The notes under the pieces were generated by a model. The model was not told the origin of the DNA. It ran no database searches and worked only from the letters and a program-made list of their open reading frames with translations. This document shows positions 41,834-50,815 of a stretch of DNA of 64,000 nt, piece after piece. Position 1 is the first letter of the stretch, and each line of letters opens with the position of its first letter. The stretch comes from Mycolicibacterium sphagni (lineage in GTDB: Bacteria; Actinomycetota; Actinomycetes; Mycobacteriales; Mycobacteriaceae): the NCBI RefSeq assembly GCF_013337765.1, contig NZ_VBSB01000035.1:494640-558639 (forward strand). The letters run 5' to 3'. A program made the translations under genes and the position numbers.

Positions 41834-42637
41834 TTGGTCGCCGAACTGCTCGCCGCATCGGTCCTGATCGCCGCGCCGTCCGCGCGACCACCGTCACTGC
41901 ACACCGCCGTTCCGGCACCGGCCCCCCTGGTCGTGGGGGATGACCGCACCGTGCGGCTGATCAGCCTGGGTGGTGCCCACACTGACGGCCTGCTCACCCG
42001 GATCGCCGGGGACATCGGCGAGGCCGTCGGAGCGGTCGAGAAGTTCTGGGGCACCGACTGGGACCACGAGATCGTCGTGATCGCCACCGACTCGCAGGAA
42101 CAGTTCGTCGCGCAAGCCGGATTGGCCCCGGACGGGAACTGGGCGGACATCGCCGCGGTATCGGTGGCCGACCACGTCGACTTCGCGCACCGTCACGCCA
42201 GCGGGCAGCGCATGGTGTTCGCGCCCGGCGCCGCCAACATGAGCGCCGGTTCACTGCGAATTGTGTTGACCCACGAGCTGTTTCATCTCGCCGCCCGCGC
42301 CGACACCGCGCTGGACGCCCCGCGCTGGCTGCTCGAAGGGGTGGCCGATTTCGTCGCACGGCCACCGGAGCCGCTACCGCGGGACGCCGCGGCGGACACC
42401 GCGCTGCCCACCGACTCCGACCTGGATGTGGCCGGGCCGCAGCGCGAGCGGGGCTACGACCGCGCGTGGTGGTTCGCCCGATTCGTCGCCGAGAGCTATG
42501 GCGTCGACGCGCTGCGTCGGCTCTACGTCGAGGCGTGCGGGCCTGGTCACGGCGACTTCGACACCGCAGTGCGCCGCGCGCTCGGCACCGACACCGGCGA
42601 GCTACGCGCCCGCTGGGCGCAGTGGCTGACCCGCTAG
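41834..42637 (+). CDS. Exported HExxH (gluzincin-type) peptidase-like protein
   Basis: A 267-aa protein (Rv2189c-like position). The N-terminus ELLAASVLIAAPSARP resembles a signal peptide. A zinc-protease motif HELFH (H147, E148, H151) is followed 17 residues later by E168 in WLLEGVADF, the third ligand of gluzincins. TTG 41834 is the only canonical in-frame start before an upstream stop, and has no clear ribosome site; it begins 31 nt after the NlpC/P60 gene. Peptidase activity is inferred. Confidence 0.75.
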   Translation: MVAELLAASVLIAAPSARPPSLHTAVPAPAPLVVGDDRTVRLISLGGAHTDGLLTRIAGDIGEAVGAVEKFWGTDWDHEIVVIATDSQEQFVAQAGLAPDGNWADIAAVSVADHVDFAHRHASGQRMVFAPGAANMSAGSLRIVLTHELFHLAARADTALDAPRWLLEGVADFVARPPEPLPRDAAADTALPTDSDLDVAGPQRERGYDRAWWFARFVAESYGVDALRRLYVEACGPGHGDFDTAVRRALGTDTGELRARWAQWLTR

Positions 42638-42648
42638 CGTAGGTGGCG

Positions 42649-43797
42649 ATGACGCGGGTCCTGCTGGTCACCAATGACTTTCCGCCTCGCCGTGGCGGCA
42701 TCCAGTCCTATCTCGAGCATTTCGTCGGCCGGCTGGCCGACAGCGGCGAACATGAGCTGACCGTCTACGCCCCGAAGTGGAAGGGCGCGCAGGACTACGA
42801 CAAGGCGGCCGGCTACCGCATCGTGCGCCACCCCGGCACGCTGATGCTGCCCGAGCCGGGCGTGGACCGCCGGATGCGCGCCCTGATCGCCGAGCGCGGC
42901 ATCGAAACGGTGTGGTTCGGCGCGGCGGCGCCGCTGGCGCTGCTGGCCAAGCGGGCCCGCAGCGCGGGGGCGCACCGGGTGCTGGCCAGCACCCATGGCC
43001 ACGAGGTGGGCTGGTCGATGCTGCCCGTCGCTCGCTCGGCGTTGCGGCGCATCGGTGAGGACACCGACGTCGTGACGTTCATCAGTCACTACACCCGCGG
43101 CCGGTTCGCCTCCGCGTTCGGCCGCGATGCCGCCCTGGAACACCTGCCGCCCGGCGTCGACTCCGACCGGTTCCGGCCCAACCCAACGGCCAGGGCCGAA
43201 CTTCGCAGTCGCTACGGCCTGGGCCAACGGCCGACGGTGGTCTGCCTGTCCCGGCTCGTACCGCGCAAAGGCCAGGACATGCTCATCAAGGCGCTGCCCG
43301 ACATCCGCCGCCAGGTAGACGATGCCGTCCTGGTGATCGTCGGCGGCGGACCCTACGCCGAGGACCTGCACAAGCTGGCCGACAACGTCGGCGTGAGCGA
43401 TCACGTCATCTTCACCGGGGCGGTGCCCAGCGCCGCACTGCCGGGCCACTACGCGATGGCCGATGTCTTTGCGATGCCTTGCCGCACAAGGGGTTCCGGG
43501 CTGGACGTGGAAGGACTGGGCATCGTGTTCCTGGAGGCGTCGGCCACCGGGGTGCCGGTGGTCGCCGGTGATTCGGGCGGCGCACCCGAAGCCGTCAAGC
43601 AGGGGGAGACCGGCCAGGTGGTCGACGGGCGCTCGGTCGAGCAGATCGCCGACGCCGTCGCGGGCATCCTCGCCGATCCCGCGCTGGCTGCGCGGATGGG
43701 GGAGGCCGGCCGGCGGTGGGTCGAGACGGACTGGAACTGGGCCGCCCACACCGCGCGGCTTTCCGAACTCCTGCGTGGGGACCCCCACACCGTGTGA
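42649..43797 (+). CDS. pimB: Phosphatidylinositol monomannoside mannosyltransferase PimB'
   Basis: A 382-aa GT4 glycosyltransferase (Rv2188c). It adds the second mannose (alpha-1,6) from GDP-mannose to PIM1 on the cytoplasmic face, an essential step to PIM/LM/LAM. N-terminal NDFPPRRGGIQSYL, STHGHEVGW, then the donor site SRLVPRKGQDML and the EX7E element around EGLGIVFLEASA. ATG 42649 matches the M. tuberculosis start; GTG 42643 is possible. Confidence 0.96.
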   Translation: MTRVLLVTNDFPPRRGGIQSYLEHFVGRLADSGEHELTVYAPKWKGAQDYDKAAGYRIVRHPGTLMLPEPGVDRRMRALIAERGIETVWFGAAAPLALLAKRARSAGAHRVLASTHGHEVGWSMLPVARSALRRIGEDTDVVTFISHYTRGRFASAFGRDAALEHLPPGVDSDRFRPNPTARAELRSRYGLGQRPTVVCLSRLVPRKGQDMLIKALPDIRRQVDDAVLVIVGGGPYAEDLHKLADNVGVSDHVIFTGAVPSAALPGHYAMADVFAMPCRTRGSGLDVEGLGIVFLEASATGVPVVAGDSGGAPEAVKQGETGQVVDGRSVEQIADAVAGILADPALAARMGEAGRRWVETDWNWAAHTARLSELLRGDPHTV

Positions 43798-43807
43798 CGA
43801 TGTGCCG

Positions 43808-44458
43808 ATGAGCACGACCCGGGTCGCTGCACTCGGCGCTGTCCTGACCGCGCTGGGAGCACTGCTTGCCCCGATCGGGGTCGCACGGGCCGACGACTGC
43901 CCCGACGTCGAGGTGATCTTCGCCCGCGGTACCGGCGAGCCGCCCGGTATCGGACGGGTGGGCCAGGCCTTCGCCGGCGCGCTCGCACCGCGGCTGGGTG
44001 GGCGGACCATGGATACCTACGCGGTGAACTACCCGGCCAGCCTGAACTTCCTCGCCGCAGCGTCCGGCGCCGACGACGCCGCCGCCCGCATCGCGGATAT
44101 GGGTGCCCGGTGCCCGCAGACCGCGCTGGTGCTCGGCGGGTTCTCCCAGGGTGCGGCCGCGGTGTCGATGCTGGCCGGGGTGCCACCGGTCGGGCAGCGG
44201 ATCGGCACTATCGGGTCGGCGCCGCCGCTGCCGCCGGCCAGCGCCGGTCAGGTCGCCGCGGTCGCGGTGTTCGGCAATCCCGGGACCCGGTTCGGCTCGC
44301 CGCTGTCGAGCACGGGCCAGTTCGCCGGCCGCGCGATCGATCTGTGCAGCGGTGGTGACCCGATCTGCTCGGACGGACGTGACCGCGGCGCGCACAGTTC
44401 CTACGAGCTGCCGCCATACCCCGACCAGGCAGCGGGGTTCGTGGCCGGCCTGATCTGA
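43808..44458 (+). CDS. Secreted cutinase-family esterase
   Basis: A 216-aa serine esterase with a signal peptide (~1-28, cleaved near VARADD). The catalytic triad pattern is Ser113 in GGFSQGA, Asp near residue 184 in GGDPICSDG and His196 in GAHSSYEL; four cysteines probably form two disulfides. Mycobacterial cutinase-like proteins hydrolyse lipid esters or act in the wall. ATG 43808, 10 nt after pimB. M. tuberculosis has no cutinase here, so it is an added gene. Confidence 0.93.
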   Translation: MSTTRVAALGAVLTALGALLAPIGVARADDCPDVEVIFARGTGEPPGIGRVGQAFAGALAPRLGGRTMDTYAVNYPASLNFLAAASGADDAAARIADMGARCPQTALVLGGFSQGAAAVSMLAGVPPVGQRIGTIGSAPPLPPASAGQVAAVAVFGNPGTRFGSPLSSTGQFAGRAIDLCSGGDPICSDGRDRGAHSSYELPPYPDQAAGFVAGLI

Positions 44459-44475
44459 GGCGTACCCTCGCGCGG

Positions 44476-45654
44476 GTGCTCGCCAGCCCTGAACTCGACC
44501 TCCGCACCGGTGTATCCCGGTCGGTGGATGGGCGGCTGGACGCGCTGACCGGGCTGCGGGCGCTGGCGGCCCTGCTGGTGGTCGGCACCCACGCCGCCTT
44601 CGCGACCGGCAAGCTCACCCACGGTTTCGTCGGCCTGGTGTGGGCGCGGCTCGAGGTCGGCGTGTCGATCTTCTTCGCGTTGTCCGGTTTCCTGCTGTTC
44701 CGCCCGTGGGTCGTGGCCGCGGCCGACGCGACAGCGGCACCGTCGGCGCGGGTCTACGCCCGGCGCCGGCTGCGCCGGATCATGCCCGCCTACGTGGTGA
44801 CCGTCCTGCTGGCCTACGGCGTCTACTCGTTCTATTCGACCGGCCCCAACCCCGGCCAGAGCCTCGCGGGCCTGATCCGCCACCTCACGCTGACCCAGAT
44901 CTACACCGACAACTATCTGCTGACCTACCTGCATCGAGGCTTGTCGCAGACCTGGAGCCTGGCCGTGGAGGTGGCGTTCTACGCGGTGCTGCCGCTGCTG
45001 GCGCACCTGCTGCTGGTGGTGCTGTGCGGTGACCGATGGCGCCCGACCCGGCTGCTGGGCGGGCTGGCCGCAATGGCCGCGATCGGTCCGCTGTGGCTGC
45101 TCGTGCTCAACGCAAGCGACTGGCTGCCGAACTCGGCAGGGATGTGGCTGCCTGCGCAGCTGGCCCCGTTCGCGGGCGGGATGGCGGTGGCCGTGCTGAA
45201 CGTCATGGGGGTGCGCTGGCGGGTCGGGCTCCTGGTGCCGGCGGCGGTGGTGCTCTACCTGGTGGTGTCCACCCCGCTGGCCGGTGCGGTCACCATGGGT
45301 CCGGTGCCACTGTGGGAGCCGCTGGCCAAGGCGCTGCTCTATGCCGCGATCGCGACGCTGGTCGTGGCGGCGCCGACGCTGGGCGGGCGCGGGCTGTTCG
45401 ACCGGGTGTTGAGCAGCAAGCCCATGGTGTGGCTCGGAGGGATCTCCTACGAGATCTTCCTGCTGCACGTGCTGGTGATGGCCGTCGTGCTGGGTGCGGT
45501 GCTGGGGTGGCCGTTGTTCACCGGCTCACTGCTGGGCCTGTACCTGCTGACGCTGGGCGTCACGATTCCGTTGGCCTGGCTGCTGCACCGGCTCACTTCG
45601 TATAGATCGCCGCGATCTCGTCGGCGAACTTCTCCGCAACCACGTTGCGCTTGA
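44476..45654 (+). CDS. OafA/YrhL-type membrane acyltransferase (acyltransferase 3)
   Basis: A 392-aa integral membrane protein with about ten helices. RLDALTGLRALAALLVVGTH contains the conserved catalytic-type His, and FFALSGFLLFRPW and YARRRLRRIMPAY follow, all typical of acyltransferase 3. These enzymes O-acylate glycans or lipids. GTG 44476 lies 17 nt after the cutinase gene, so they are probably co-transcribed. Its last 62 nt overlap fadD15 on the opposite strand. No counterpart here in M. tuberculosis. Confidence 0.9.
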   Translation: MLASPELDLRTGVSRSVDGRLDALTGLRALAALLVVGTHAAFATGKLTHGFVGLVWARLEVGVSIFFALSGFLLFRPWVVAAADATAAPSARVYARRRLRRIMPAYVVTVLLAYGVYSFYSTGPNPGQSLAGLIRHLTLTQIYTDNYLLTYLHRGLSQTWSLAVEVAFYAVLPLLAHLLLVVLCGDRWRPTRLLGGLAAMAAIGPLWLLVLNASDWLPNSAGMWLPAQLAPFAGGMAVAVLNVMGVRWRVGLLVPAAVVLYLVVSTPLAGAVTMGPVPLWEPLAKALLYAAIATLVVAAPTLGGRGLFDRVLSSKPMVWLGGISYEIFLLHVLVMAVVLGAVLGWPLFTGSLLGLYLLTLGVTIPLAWLLHRLTSYRSPRSRRRTSPQPRCA

Positions 45655-47377
45655 CCTTCAGCGTCGGCGTCAGCTCGCCGGTCGCTTCGGTGAAGTCGGA
45701 CGGCAGAATCCGGAACTTGCGGATCGACTCCGCATGCGACACATGCTGATTGGCATCCTTGATGGCCAATTCGATCTCGGCGACCAGGTCGGGATCCTCC
45801 CGCAGATCACCGACCGAGGCACCGGCCGGCTTGCCGTGGTGGGACTTCCACACGCCGAACGACTCGGGGTCGATCGCGATCAGCACGCCGATGAACGGCT
45901 GGTTGTCGCCGACGGCCATCGCCTGGCTGATCAGCGGATGGGCGCGCAGCGCATCCTCGAGCACGGCCGGGGCGACGTTCTTGCCACCCGCGGTCACGAT
46001 GATCTCCTTCTTACGGCCGGTGATCGACAGGAACCCGTCAGCGTCCACGCTGGCCAGGTCGCCGGTGTGGAACCAGCCGTCGACGATCGCCTCGGTGGTG
46101 GCCTTCTCGTTGCGCCAGTAGCCGTCGAACACCACGCCGCCCTTGACCAGCAGCTCGCCGTCCTCAGCGACTGCCATGCTGTTGCCCGGTACCAGCTTTC
46201 CGACAGTGCCCACCTTGAGCTCGCCGATCCGGTTCACCGTGATCGCCGCGCTGGTCTCGGTGAGCCCATAGCCCTCGTAGATCGACAGCCCGACGCCGCG
46301 GTAGAAGTGGCCCAGCCGTTTACCAAGCGGAGCGCCACCGGAGATCGCGGCGTGGCAGTTGCCACCGAGAGCGGCGCGCAGCTTGCCGTAGACCAGCCGG
46401 TCGAAGACGGCGTGACCGGCCCTCAGCAACAGGTTCGGTGACCCCGTTGCCAGCGCCTCGCTGTAGGCGATCGCGGTCTTGGCGGCCAGCTCGAAGATCC
46501 GGCCCTTGCCGCTGTCGCGGGCGTTCAACTCCGCTGTGTTGTAGACCTTTTCGAACACCCGGGGCACCGACACGACGATCGTCGGCTTGAACACCTGCAG
46601 CATCGGCACCAGGTTCTTGATGTCGCTGGTGTAGCCGACGGTCACCTTGTTGGCGATCGCCGTCATCGACAGGCCGCGCGCCAGCACGTGCGCCAGCGGC
46701 AGGAAAACCAGCAGGCGTTCGTTCTGGCGCAGCAGTGTCGGGAAACAGGTTGTGGCGCCGCGGATTTCGGAAAGTAGATTGGCGTGGGTCAGCTGGACGC
46801 CCTTGGGGCGGCCGGTGGTGCCCGAGGTGTAGATCAGGGTCGCCGGGTCGGTGGACCGCAGCTCGCCCAGCCGGCGGTCCAGCTCGGCGGATTCGGTGCC
46901 GGCCCCCGCCGCGGCCAGCTCGTCGAGCGCTTCGATGCGCAGAGCCTTGCCCAGCGCGGGCAGCACGCCGCGCAGCTCGGCGACCATCTGGGCGTGTGCC
47001 TCGGTCTCGGTGAACGCCAGTACCGCGCCGGAGTCCTCCAGCACCCACTGGACCTGCTCCGCTGAGGACGTCTCATAGATGGGGACGGTGACCCCGCCGA
47101 TCGACAGGATCGCGTAGTCGAGGATGACCCACTCGTAACGGGTCGCCGACAGGATCGCCACCCGGTCACCGGCCTGAACCCCGTGGGCGATCAATCCCAG
47201 GGCCGCCGAGCGGATCTGGGCGGCCAACTCGGCACAGGTGACGTCCGTCCAGGCTCCGTCGACGAGGCGCTGAGCGATCACGTAATCCGGATCGGTGCGC
47301 TCGTGGGAGTAGACAGAGCTGGCGACGTTGTCGTGTTCACCGATGGTGAACGACGCGGGAACGCTGTATTCACGCAT
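45593..47377 (-). CDS. fadD15: Long-chain fatty-acid--CoA ligase FadD15
   Basis: A 594-aa adenylate-forming enzyme that activates long-chain fatty acids to acyl-CoA. The ATP motif is YTSGTTGRPKG (~172), followed by SIYEGYGLTETSAA and the hinge FLSITGRKKEIIVTAGGKN. ATG 47377 (MREYSVPASF) is the family start; the longer frame upstream is antisense to the next gene's leader. Convergent with the acyltransferase gene, 62-nt overlap. Rv2187 is the counterpart. Confidence 0.95.
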   Translation of the reverse strand: MREYSVPASFTIGEHDNVASSVYSHERTDPDYVIAQRLVDGAWTDVTCAELAAQIRSAALGLIAHGVQAGDRVAILSATRYEWVILDYAILSIGGVTVPIYETSSAEQVQWVLEDSGAVLAFTETEAHAQMVAELRGVLPALGKALRIEALDELAAAGAGTESAELDRRLGELRSTDPATLIYTSGTTGRPKGVQLTHANLLSEIRGATTCFPTLLRQNERLLVFLPLAHVLARGLSMTAIANKVTVGYTSDIKNLVPMLQVFKPTIVVSVPRVFEKVYNTAELNARDSGKGRIFELAAKTAIAYSEALATGSPNLLLRAGHAVFDRLVYGKLRAALGGNCHAAISGGAPLGKRLGHFYRGVGLSIYEGYGLTETSAAITVNRIGELKVGTVGKLVPGNSMAVAEDGELLVKGGVVFDGYWRNEKATTEAIVDGWFHTGDLASVDADGFLSITGRKKEIIVTAGGKNVAPAVLEDALRAHPLISQAMAVGDNQPFIGVLIAIDPESFGVWKSHHGKPAGASVGDLREDPDLVAEIELAIKDANQHVSHAESIRKFRILPSDFTEATGELTPTLKVKRNVVAEKFADEIAAIYTK

Positions 47378-47441
47378 GCCAACCAGCGTAGTCAACGGGC
47401 GGGCGGTGGCCGCGGGGGTCCGGTATGTGAAGCTAATGGCC

Positions 47442-47831
47442 ATGAACAGCATCCAGGTCGCCGACGAGACGTTCGTCGCAGCGGATCCGGTGGCGGTGGG
47501 GCGTGCGGTCAACGATCGCGCGAACTGGCGGCGGTGGTGGCCGGATCTGCGGCTGGAGGTCGTCGAGGACCGCGCCGACAAGGGCGTGCGCTGGACGGTC
47601 ACCGGTCCGCTGACCGGCACCATGGAGATCTGGCTCGAGCCGGTGCTGGACGGCGTGCTGCTGCACTACTTTCTGCACGCCGAGCCGTCCGGTGTTGCGG
47701 CCTGGCAACTGGCCAAGATGAAGCTGCCCAAGCTGAACCACGCACGCCGGGTCGCGGGGAAACGGATGGCGTTCGAGGTGAAAACCACGCTGGAGGCGGC
47801 ACGCCCGGTGGGCGTCGCACCCCGGCACTGA
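47442..47831 (+). CDS. SRPBCC-fold protein (Rv2186c-like)
   Basis: A 129-aa START/polyketide-cyclase-like protein, with the pattern of a helix-grip fold: N-terminal strand SIQVADETFVAA, the NWRRWWPDLRLEVVEDR region, and a C-terminal helix with KRMAFEVKTTLEAA. Probable lipid or hydrophobic ligand binding; function unknown. ATG 47442 is spaced better from GAAG than ATG 47436. Divergent from fadD15 and followed by a second SRPBCC gene. Confidence 0.85.
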   Translation: MNSIQVADETFVAADPVAVGRAVNDRANWRRWWPDLRLEVVEDRADKGVRWTVTGPLTGTMEIWLEPVLDGVLLHYFLHAEPSGVAAWQLAKMKLPKLNHARRVAGKRMAFEVKTTLEAARPVGVAPRH

Positions 47832-47928
47832 TATCGGGTCACACCCTGGGCCGGGAGGGTACCGTTTGTGGCCGAGGGAGCGCGATCGTCTCGGGTCGCG
47901 CAGCGCAAAGCGACGGGAATTGGCAACA

Positions 47929-48363
47929 GTGGCTGACAAGACGGCGCAGACCATCTACATCGACGCGGATCCCCGCACTGTGATGGACGTCATCGCCGAT
48001 ATCGGTGCGTACCCGCAGTGGGTCTCGGAATACAAGGAGACCGAGGTTCTCGAATCCGACGAACAGGGTTACCCGCTGACCGCCCGGCTGCTGTTGGACG
48101 CCGCGGTGCTCAAGGACACCATGGTGCTGTCCTACGAGTGGCCCGCCGACCGCAAGTCGGTGCGCTGGTCGCTGGTGTCGAGCTCGCTGCTGAGGGCGCT
48201 TGACGGCGCATATACGTTGGTCCCCAAGGGTTCTGGGACCGATGTCACCTACGAACTGTCGGTGGACCTGGTCATCCCGATGATCGGGCTACTCAAGCGC
48301 AAGGCTGAGCGGCGGCTGACCGACACCGCACTCAAGGACCTGAAGAAATGGGTCGAGGGCTGA
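47929..48363 (+). CDS. SRPBCC protein TB16.3-like (Rv2185c)
   Basis: A 144-aa polyketide cyclase/dehydrase-family protein with the same length as M. tuberculosis TB16.3 when started at GTG 47929 (MADKTAQTIYIDADP). Motifs IADIGAYPQWVSEYKE and the C-terminal helix LKRKAERRLTDTALKDLKKW fit the family. Binding of hydrophobic ligands is expected; enzymatic activity is unknown. The ArsA-like gene starts directly after the stop. Confidence 0.92.
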   Translation: MADKTAQTIYIDADPRTVMDVIADIGAYPQWVSEYKETEVLESDEQGYPLTARLLLDAAVLKDTMVLSYEWPADRKSVRWSLVSSSLLRALDGAYTLVPKGSGTDVTYELSVDLVIPMIGLLKRKAERRLTDTALKDLKKWVEG

Positions 48364-49650
48364 GTGACCCCCGGTGACGCCCCCGCCGATGCGGGCCTGA
48401 CTGACCAGGCCCGGATCAGCTTCTTCGTCGGCAAGGGCGGGGTGGGCAAGTCGACGCTGGCCTCGGCGACGGCGGTGCGCGCGGCACTGGCCGGCGAACG
48501 GGTGCTGGCGGTGTCCACCGACCAGGCCCACTCATTGGGCGATGTCCTCGGTGTCGCGGTGCCGCCGACCGGTGGGCGCGAGCCGGTTCGGATTCTCACC
48601 GAGGAGGGCACCGACGCCGTCGGCGGCGGGCACCTCGATGCACTCGCCCTGGACACCCTGGCGCTGCTGGAGGGCAGATGGCGGGCCATCGCACCGGTGC
48701 TGGCCGCCAGGTTCCCGGACTCTGATCTCAAAGACGTTGCCCCGGAGGAGCTTTCCGCACTGCCAGGGATTCAGGAGGTGCTCGGCCTTGCCGAGGTGGC
48801 CGCGCTGGCCGACTCGGGCCGGTGGGACTACGTCGTCGTCGACTGTGCCTCGACCGCCGACGCAATGCGGATGCTGACACTGCCCGCGGCGTTCGCCATG
48901 TACATCGAGCGGGCCTGGCCGCGGCATCGCCGGCTGAGCGCAGCCCTCGACAGCGCGCACAGCGCCGTCACCGTGGCGGTGATCGAGGGGATCAGCGGCG
49001 GTGTCGAGGGATTGTCCGCGCTGCTGACCGACAGCCAGCGGGTCAGCGCCCATCTGGTGCTCACCGCCGAACGGGTGGTGGCCGCCGAGGCCGTGCGCAC
49101 CCTGGGCTCGCTGGTGCTGATGGGCGTGCGGGTGGCTGAGCTTTTCGTCAATCAGATTCTGGTCCAAGATGATTCGTACGAGTATCGCAACCTGCCCGAG
49201 CATCCGGCGTTCGACTGGTACTCCGAGCGGATCGTCGAGCAACAAGCGGTGCTCGACGAGCTCACCGGCGCGATCGGCGACGTCCAGCTGGTACTGGCTC
49301 CGCACCTGGCCGGCGAGCCGATCGGGGCCAAGGCGCTCGGCCAGCTGCTCGACAGCGCGCGCAGGCGAGACGGCTCACCGCCACCGGGGCCGCTGAAGCC
49401 TGTGGTGGATCGCGAATCGGGTTCGGGAGTCGATGCGATCTACCGCATGCGGCTAGAGTTGCCGCAAATCGATCCGGGAACGCTCTCACTGGGCCGGGTC
49501 GGCGACGACTTGATCATCGGCGCCGCAGGGATGCGGCGCCGCGTGCGACTGGCGTCGGTTCTGCGGCGGTGCATCGTGGTGGATGCGGCACTGCGCGGTA
49601 CCGAACTGACCGTGCGCTTTCGACCCAACCCGGAGGTGTGGCCCGCGTGA
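48364..49650 (+). CDS. ArsA/GET3-like ATPase (Rv2184c-like)
   Basis: A 428-aa P-loop ATPase of the SIMIBI class. The deviant Walker A is FFVGKGGVGKST (~20-31), with the Asp of STDQAHSLGDVLG (switch region) and VVVDCAST (Walker B-like). The family includes arsenite pumps' ATPase and tail-anchor targeting factors; neither partner is nearby, so the role is unknown. GTG 48364 abuts the TB16.3-like stop, and the end overlaps the next gene by 4 nt, so the genes are coupled. Confidence 0.9.
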   Translation: MTPGDAPADAGLTDQARISFFVGKGGVGKSTLASATAVRAALAGERVLAVSTDQAHSLGDVLGVAVPPTGGREPVRILTEEGTDAVGGGHLDALALDTLALLEGRWRAIAPVLAARFPDSDLKDVAPEELSALPGIQEVLGLAEVAALADSGRWDYVVVDCASTADAMRMLTLPAAFAMYIERAWPRHRRLSAALDSAHSAVTVAVIEGISGGVEGLSALLTDSQRVSAHLVLTAERVVAAEAVRTLGSLVLMGVRVAELFVNQILVQDDSYEYRNLPEHPAFDWYSERIVEQQAVLDELTGAIGDVQLVLAPHLAGEPIGAKALGQLLDSARRRDGSPPPGPLKPVVDRESGSGVDAIYRMRLELPQIDPGTLSLGRVGDDLIIGAAGMRRRVRLASVLRRCIVVDAALRGTELTVRFRPNPEVWPA

Positions 49651-50012
49651 ACGGCCCGCATCCCGACCTGGGGCCCGAACTGCGCGCGCTGGCCCAGGCG
49701 ATCCTGGACCGGCTCGACCCCGCCGTCCGCGCCGGTGCCGCGATGACCGCGGGGAGCCCGCAGGGCAAATGCCAACAGGTGTGGTGCCCGGTATGCGCGC
49801 TGGCCGCGCTGGCCAACGGTGAACAGCACCCGCTGCTGACGGTCGTCGCCGAGCACAGCGTGGCTCTGGTGACGATGATCCGGGCGATGGTCGCCGAGGA
49901 GGGTGGCGACGAGCCCGGACCTGACGGTGCACCGCCCGACGAGCCCGGTCCCGATTCACCAGGCCCCGGGCCGAGCCGCTATCAACACATCCCGGTCAGC
50001 GTCGAGGAATGA
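49647..50012 (+). CDS. Conserved small protein (Rv2183c-like)
   Basis: A 121-aa protein from GTG 49647, overlapping the ArsA-like gene by GTGA. The N-terminal part is helical with three cysteines (GKCQQVWCPVCALAAL) that may bind a metal. The C-terminus is a Pro/Gly/Asp-rich tail. I do not recognise a characterised family; it follows the ATPase in mycobacteria and may be its partner. Confidence 0.8.
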   Translation: MNGPHPDLGPELRALAQAILDRLDPAVRAGAAMTAGSPQGKCQQVWCPVCALAALANGEQHPLLTVVAEHSVALVTMIRAMVAEEGGDEPGPDGAPPDEPGPDSPGPGPSRYQHIPVSVEE

Positions 50013-50083
50013 CGCGACCTGTGGTCGGTGTCCGCACGCCTGGGTAGAGTTAGCCCAAAGCGCGTGACCGATCGGGAGGCCCC

Positions 50084-50815
50084 ATGTGGTACTGGCTGTT
50101 TAAGTACATCTTCATGGGACCCTTGCTGGCGTTGCTCGGTAGGCCGAAAATTGAAGGGCTGGAATATGTTCCGGCTTCCGGGCCGGTGATCCTGGCCAGC
50201 AATCACCTGGCGGTGGCGGACAGTTTCTACCTGCCGCTGGTGGTGAGCCGGCGGATCACGTTCCTGGCCAAGTCCGAATATTTCACCGGCACCGGCGTCA
50301 AGGGCTGGTTCACCCGGTGGTTCTACACGGCCGCCGGCCAGGTGCCGATCGACCGCACCGACGCCGATGCCGCCCAGGCCGCGCTGAACACCGCCGAGCG
50401 ACTGCTGAAGCAGGGCAAGCTGCTCGGCATGTATCCCGAGGGCACCCGCTCACCGGACGGCCGGCTCTACAAGGGCAAGACCGGGCTGGCTCGGTTGGCG
50501 CTGGAAACTCAGGTGCCGGTGATTCCGGTCGCGATGATCGGAACTGACGTCGTGAACCCGCCGGGATCGAAGATGTGGCGCTTCGGCCGGGTGACGGTGC
50601 GCTTCGGCAAGCCGATGGATTTCTCCCGGTTCGACGGACTGGCCGGCAACCGGTTCATCGAGCGCGCCGTCATCGACGAGGTCATGTACGAGCTGATGGA
50701 GCTGTCAGGTCAGGAATACGTCGACATCTACGCCGCGACGCTCAAGAACACGGACCCTAAGCCGGGTGAACCAGGTCAGCCACCGGCGCGGTTCCCGGAG
50801 ACCGCCGCGGGCTAG
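50084..50815 (+). CDS. 1-Acylglycerol-3-phosphate acyltransferase-like (PlsC, Rv2182c)
   Basis: A 243-aa membrane-associated acyltransferase for phospholipid synthesis (lysophosphatidate to phosphatidate is the usual reaction). Catalytic NHLAVAD is at ~41-47 and the glycerophosphate motif EGTRSPDG at ~119; IPVAMIGT follows. ATG 50084 follows CGGGAGG. The end overlaps the mannosyltransferase gene by 59 nt on the opposite strand. Confidence 0.94.
   Translation: MWYWLFKYIFMGPLLALLGRPKIEGLEYVPASGPVILASNHLAVADSFYLPLVVSRRITFLAKSEYFTGTGVKGWFTRWFYTAAGQVPIDRTDADAAQAALNTAERLLKQGKLLGMYPEGTRSPDGRLYKGKTGLARLALETQVPVIPVAMIGTDVVNPPGSKMWRFGRVTVRFGKPMDFSRFDGLAGNRFIERAVIDEVMYELMELSGQEYVDIYAATLKNTDPKPGEPGQPPARFPETAAG

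Noticed and set aside
46320..47048. Arg/Gly-rich minus-strand frame within fadD15
   Set aside because: Alternate-frame shadow of the ligase on the same strand.
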